DNA of 64,000 bases, from the NCBI GenBank assembly GCA_910584575.1, contig CAJUBG010000011.1, positions 1 to 64,000 of the forward strand, written 5' to 3'. Below the pieces are notes generated by a model. That model saw only the letters and a program-made list of their open reading frames with translations, was not told the origin of the DNA and ran no database searches. A program made the translations under genes and the position numbers. This document shows positions 60,721 through 64,000 of the stretch, in pieces (the stretch's first letter is position 1; each line of letters opens with the position of its first letter). This DNA is from an uncultured Dorea sp. (GTDB taxonomy: Bacteria; Bacillota; Clostridia; Lachnospirales; Lachnospiraceae).

Positions 60721-61788
60721 TCAAACCCTCCACACTTTCTCTCCATGCGTTATCCGCCAATTTTTCTTATTCCGCATAAAATATAACGAAGTCAATACCT
60801 CGCCTATCCTTCCAATATATCTAGGCTTACGCATCCGTTTTTCTCTTTCGCACCTGTCTGTAATTTCTTCAAGCAACGGAAAAAGCCAACTGCAATAATC
60901 ATCAAAAACTTCCTTTCTTGCAACCAACATGTTGTAATTATACAAATACGGTGTCTTCAAAATAGCTGCAAGCCTTCCGTATTCTTCTGGCTCCCGTTCT
61001 TCTAACACTCTTTCCATTATCTCTATATCCTGAGGTAAAAGATATCTTCCATACTGTCCTGATGCATCCGGAAAACATACAAAAGGTAAGGGAAGAATTA
61101 CGTCTATCATTCCTGCTTCTATAAGATATAACTGCTCTCCTGAAACCTCTAATACTCTCCTATAATGAAAGATCCCCGTTATTGCGCTCCTGTTATATCT
61201 CCATGCATAGTAAGTCGCTGTTAATTCACCATAAAGCTCGTTTTTTAATGATAAACTATCCTCTCCTTGGTCTGTCGCCTCCGAGATTTTTACATTTGTC
61301 AGAGCTGCTCCTACCTGTATTTTTTGAATCCATGGTTCTTCCTCATACCTTCTGCTCAGCTTTTTATCTCTATGGCTAACCGCCATATATATACAAATAT
61401 TTTCAAGATAACCTCTGTTTCCCGCCGTCTCATAATCTTCAATCAGAGAAAGCTTCAAAACTTTTCTTAAATATCTTCCCATCAATTCATATTCCGAATG
61501 GGAGTCCAGTTTTATGTACCCAAAGGGTATCCCATGAGACATACCTCTCCTAATCAATTCCCATTCAATGCTGTCCTGATATTCTGCCGGTACTGCAATT
61601 ATAATTAGGCTGTCTGACAACTGCTCTTCACATTCCCCCAACGAAAATACTGGAACTTTGTCTATCTGGCAAGACTGTCCTTCTTTATCAGTTACAATAA
61701 ATCCCTTTACCGTCATACCAAAGAGTTCTCGAATCGCCTTATAAGCGCCATAAGCTACAATTCCGGCGCCATAAAGATACATTGTCAT
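60721..61788 (-). CDS. DUF4422 protein with N-terminal YGAG module
   Basis: 355 residues. The module begins immediately (MTMYLYGAGIVAYGAYKAI, then VKGFIVTDKEG, KVPVFSLGEC and LIIIAVPAE). The DUF4422 domain has KNELYGELTATYYAWRYN and TGIFHYRRVLEV. The start at 61788 is three bases after the galE stop and has AGGAGATATTGACA. A sister of the next gene and of the middle part of the 54745-58134 fusion. Confidence 0.77.
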   Translation of the reverse strand: MTMYLYGAGIVAYGAYKAIRELFGMTVKGFIVTDKEGQSCQIDKVPVFSLGECEEQLSDSLIIIAVPAEYQDSIEWELIRRGMSHGIPFGYIKLDSHSEYELMGRYLRKVLKLSLIEDYETAGNRGYLENICIYMAVSHRDKKLSRRYEEEPWIQKIQVGAALTNVKISEATDQGEDSLSLKNELYGELTATYYAWRYNRSAITGIFHYRRVLEVSGEQLYLIEAGMIDVILPLPFVCFPDASGQYGRYLLPQDIEIMERVLEEREPEEYGRLAAILKTPYLYNYNMLVARKEVFDDYCSWLFPLLEEITDRCEREKRMRKPRYIGRIGEVLTSLYFMRNKKNWRITHGEKVWRV

Positions 61789-61790
61789 TG

Positions 61791-62762
61791 TCAATATCTC
61801 CTATTGCAGTACCAGTTCCACGCATGACGCAATATGATTTGAATATCTCCATACTGCTGCTTCCATCCAAGAACTCTTTTTGCTTTTTCAGCATCCCCTA
61901 CCAATATAGGAGGATCGCCGGGTCGTCTTTCGCAATATTCCACAGTTATATTTCTTCCGGTAATTTTTTTTGCTGCCTCTATAATTTCAAGTACGCTGGT
62001 TCCCGATGCATTTCCCAAATTAAAGCAGGTACTTTCCCCTCCCTTTTTCAGATAGTTCATTGCCTTGATATGCGCGTCTGCCAGATCAGTTACATGGATA
62101 TAGTCTCGAATACAACTTCCGTCCTTTGTCTGATAGTCTGTACCGAATACCTGAATATTTTCTCTGTCTCCTGCCGCCGCTGCCAAAACCAGAGGAATCA
62201 GATGTGTTTCAGGTATATGGCTTTCCCCGATTTTTCCCTCTGGGTCTGCACCAGCCGCATTAAAATATCGCAGACAACAATAATTTAATCCATATGCCTG
62301 ATGATAATCGCTTAATATCCGTTCCACCATCAGCTTAGATGCACCGTAGGGATTAATTGGTCTTTGTACCATTTCTTCTGTAATGGGAATCTTATCCGGT
62401 ACTCCGTAGGTAGCACAGGTAGAAGAAAAGACTATATCCTTGACACCGTGACTTAACATTGTATCAAGCAGGTGAAGGGTATTTGTAACATTATTGTTAT
62501 AATATTTTCCTGGATTATCCACGGACTCACCCACATATGCATATGCAGCAAAATGAAATACTGCGTCTATTTTATATTTTTTAAAAATAACATCCAAACG
62601 GCCTGTATCTGACAGATCTGCTTCTTCTAAAATACCATTCATTACTGCTTCCCTGTGTCCATATACAAGGTTATCAAACACCACTGTCTGATATCCATTT
62701 TCACAAAGCATTTGATTGATATGACTGCCTATATAGCCAGCCCCTCCCACTATAAGTATCAT
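61791..62762 (-). CDS. galE: UDP-glucose 4-epimerase (second copy)
   Basis: 323 residues. The NAD site is [10 protein letters not shown] at 6-15; SSTCATYGVPDKIPITE and YGASK carry the catalytic Ser/Thr, Tyr and Lys. It supplies UDP-galactose for UDP-galactopyranose mutase, encoded directly upstream with an ATGA overlap, so this copy is dedicated to the glycan while 43394-44410 is the housekeeping-type copy. Confidence 0.92.
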   Translation of the reverse strand: MILIVGGAGYIGSHINQMLCENGYQTVVFDNLVYGHREAVMNGILEEADLSDTGRLDVIFKKYKIDAVFHFAAYAYVGESVDNPGKYYNNNVTNTLHLLDTMLSHGVKDIVFSSTCATYGVPDKIPITEEMVQRPINPYGASKLMVERILSDYHQAYGLNYCCLRYFNAAGADPEGKIGESHIPETHLIPLVLAAAAGDRENIQVFGTDYQTKDGSCIRDYIHVTDLADAHIKAMNYLKKGGESTCFNLGNASGTSVLEIIEAAKKITGRNITVEYCERRPGDPPILVGDAEKAKRVLGWKQQYGDIQIILRHAWNWYCNRRY

Positions 62763-63871
62763 TCTTTATTCCCCATTTCTGCTTCTGCCAGCTTAAGCAC
62801 ACTGGCAATTACCTGATCCATATCATAATATTGGTATGTCCCCATCCGCCCTGCAAAAATTACTTTAGGATTTCTCAGGCTTTCCCTTCTGTACTGCTCA
62901 TACAACATTACATTCTTTTTATTATTAACAGGATAATAGGGTTCATCCCCTCGTTTCCACGCAGCCGGATATTCCCTGGTAATCACCGTTTTCTCTGCAT
63001 TATCTTTTCCAAATTGAAAATGCTTATGTTCAATAATTCTTGTATATGGTGTCTTCCTGTCTGTATAATTAACCCCTGCTGTGCCCTGATAATTTTCTAT
63101 ATCCAAAACTTCCGTCTCAAAATACAGGCTTCTATACTCTAATTCACCAAAACAATAGTCAAAATACTCGTCAATCGCGCCTGTGTAAATAATTTTTGAA
63201 ACCGCTTTTTCATATTCTGCTCTTTCTTTTAAATAATCATGCTTCAGCCTTACCTCTATGCCGTCCAACATTTTTTCTATCATTTTCGTATAACCTTCGG
63301 TCGGAATTCCCTGATAAGGATGATTAAAATAATTATTATCAAATGTAAACCGAACCGGAAGCCTTCGTATAATATATGACGGAAGCTCTCTGCATGGCCG
63401 CCCCCATTGCTTCTCCGTATATCCCTTCACTAGCTTCTCATAGATATCCTTTCCTACAAGCATCAACGCTTGCTCCTCCAGATTCTCCGGTTCTTTAATC
63501 CCATATTTTTGCTTCTGTGAAGCGATCTTTTTCCTTGCATCTTCCGGCGCAGTACATCCCCACAGTGCATAAAAAGTGTTCATATTAAAAGGGAGGTTAT
63601 AAAGCTCTCCTTTATAGTTCGCCATTGGACTATATACGAAATGATTGAAAGAAGAAAAACGGTTTACAAAATTCCATACCTCCTCATTATCTGTGTGGAA
63701 AATATGCGGACCATATTTATGCACCTCTATTCCCTCTACCACCTCACTATATACATTCCCACCAATATGACTGCGTCTGTCAATCACAAGGCAATGCCTG
63801 CCATTATCCGTCATAGTCCTGGCAAAAGCCGCACCGGCAAGTCCAGCTCCTACAATTAAATAATCATACAT
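62759..63871 (-). CDS. glf: UDP-galactopyranose mutase
   Basis: 370 residues of the FAD enzyme that converts UDP-galactopyranose to UDP-galactofuranose. The FAD site is YLIVGAGLAGAAFARTM at about 4-20; diagnostic segments are GGNVYSEVVEGIEVHKYGPHIFHT, YTEKQWGRP and TREYPAAWKRGDEPYYPVN. The ATG at 63871 follows AGAGGAAATT; an upstream ATG at 63946 has no ribosome site. It implies galactofuranose in the glycan. Confidence 0.94.
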   Translation of the reverse strand: MYDYLIVGAGLAGAAFARTMTDNGRHCLVIDRRSHIGGNVYSEVVEGIEVHKYGPHIFHTDNEEVWNFVNRFSSFNHFVYSPMANYKGELYNLPFNMNTFYALWGCTAPEDARKKIASQKQKYGIKEPENLEEQALMLVGKDIYEKLVKGYTEKQWGRPCRELPSYIIRRLPVRFTFDNNYFNHPYQGIPTEGYTKMIEKMLDGIEVRLKHDYLKERAEYEKAVSKIIYTGAIDEYFDYCFGELEYRSLYFETEVLDIENYQGTAGVNYTDRKTPYTRIIEHKHFQFGKDNAEKTVITREYPAAWKRGDEPYYPVNNKKNVMLYEQYRRESLRNPKVIFAGRMGTYQYYDMDQVIASVLKLAEAEMGNKE

Positions 63872-64000
63872 AATTTCCTCTGATATTTTTTGTTTTTTAA
63901 ATTCATTAATAAAATCCTGGGCTGGCGGCCAACCAGTGACCGCCAACTCAAGATTATGGAAACTCTTTATTTACTGTGTAATATTTAAGGTTGCACGAGC

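Noticed and set aside
63915..63945. GC-rich GGCGG/CCGCC hairpin upstream of glf as terminator of a preceding gene
   Set aside because: Six-base stem with an 11-base loop and no T-run on either strand; no gene is visible before it in the window.
1..64000. CRISPR arrays, tRNA and rRNA genes, prophage genes
   Set aside because: No regularly spaced repeats, no cloverleaf with CCA end, no rRNA-like segments and no phage structural genes were seen.

Overview
The window reads as a chromosomal segment of a low-to-mid GC Gram-positive anaerobe, most likely a gut Clostridia/Lachnospiraceae member. This rests on the gene styles (nrdR, truA, a VanRS-like two-component pair, an EFR1-type flavodoxin/ferredoxin, a DUF5058-like membrane protein, strong GGAGG ribosome sites) and on no match to a known genome. 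Core genes occupy about 1-14100 and 32700-44800. Two long, AT-rich, co-oriented surface-glycan gene blocks (14181-30789 and 44844-63946, both minus strand) flank the second core stretch.

1-14100: the 3'-incomplete gene for an RND efflux pump with a long coiled-coil insertion and its promoter/operator; a FabG-like SDR; exoA-truA; nrdR; a histidine kinase/response regulator pair; then a regulator divergent from an M20 amidohydrolase and two uncharacterised membrane proteins, with a perfect dyad on the operon's predicted start site; and a cupin.

14181-30789 (glycan block 1, transcribed leftward): a nucleotidyltransferase-kinase fusion, a SIS isomerase, a reductase/epimerase, CDP-glucose synthesis (RfbF), CDP-glucose 4,6-dehydratase (RfbG), a 3,5-epimerase homologue, two radical SAM proteins, two GT2 glycosyltransferases, a methyltransferase, a beta-propeller-like protein, a GT9-like protein and a ribulose-phosphate-3-epimerase homologue. 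The logical product is a CDP-6-deoxyhexose plus a pentose-phosphate-derived building block.

30790-32706: a TnpB-family gene whose three RuvC catalytic positions all appear replaced (A282, V366, K445), with a structured, gene-free stretch at its 3' side and an unusual palindrome/terminator with a repeated arm at its 5' side. It lies between glycan block 1 and a GGDEF-EAL-PAS regulator. It may be a domesticated, nuclease-dead RNA-guided regulator or simply a decaying transposon gene.

35755-44800: small regulators, a radical SAM protein, a HicAB toxin-antitoxin pair with its operator, a MerR/TipA regulator with a 19-bp-spacer promoter, yaaA, an EFR1 protein, a beta-CASP nuclease with C-terminal repeats, galE, and a AAA-ATPase gene cut off exactly where glycan block 2 starts.

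44844-63946 (glycan block 2, transcribed leftward): UDP-galactopyranose mutase, GalE, two DUF4422 proteins, a methyltransferase, a four-domain radical SAM-DUF4422-GT8-Rossmann fusion, a sulfotransferase, a second beta-propeller-like protein, UDP-glucose dehydrogenase, UDP-xylose synthase, CysD, a CysN-CysC fusion, a CHR-family anion transporter and an epimerase. It can supply UDP-Galf, UDP-GlcA, UDP-Xyl and PAPS and then transfer sulfate, so a sulfated glycan is the likely product.

The most striking feature is that eleven proteins in the two glycan blocks carry the same small Rossmann-like module (hallmark YGAG, then D..., then a G..I.. motif and a hydrophobic strand), fused at either end of unrelated enzymes: methyltransferases, radical SAM proteins, glycosyltransferases, DUF4422 proteins and a sulfotransferase. 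No flippase, polymerase or ABC exporter for a polysaccharide is present in the window.
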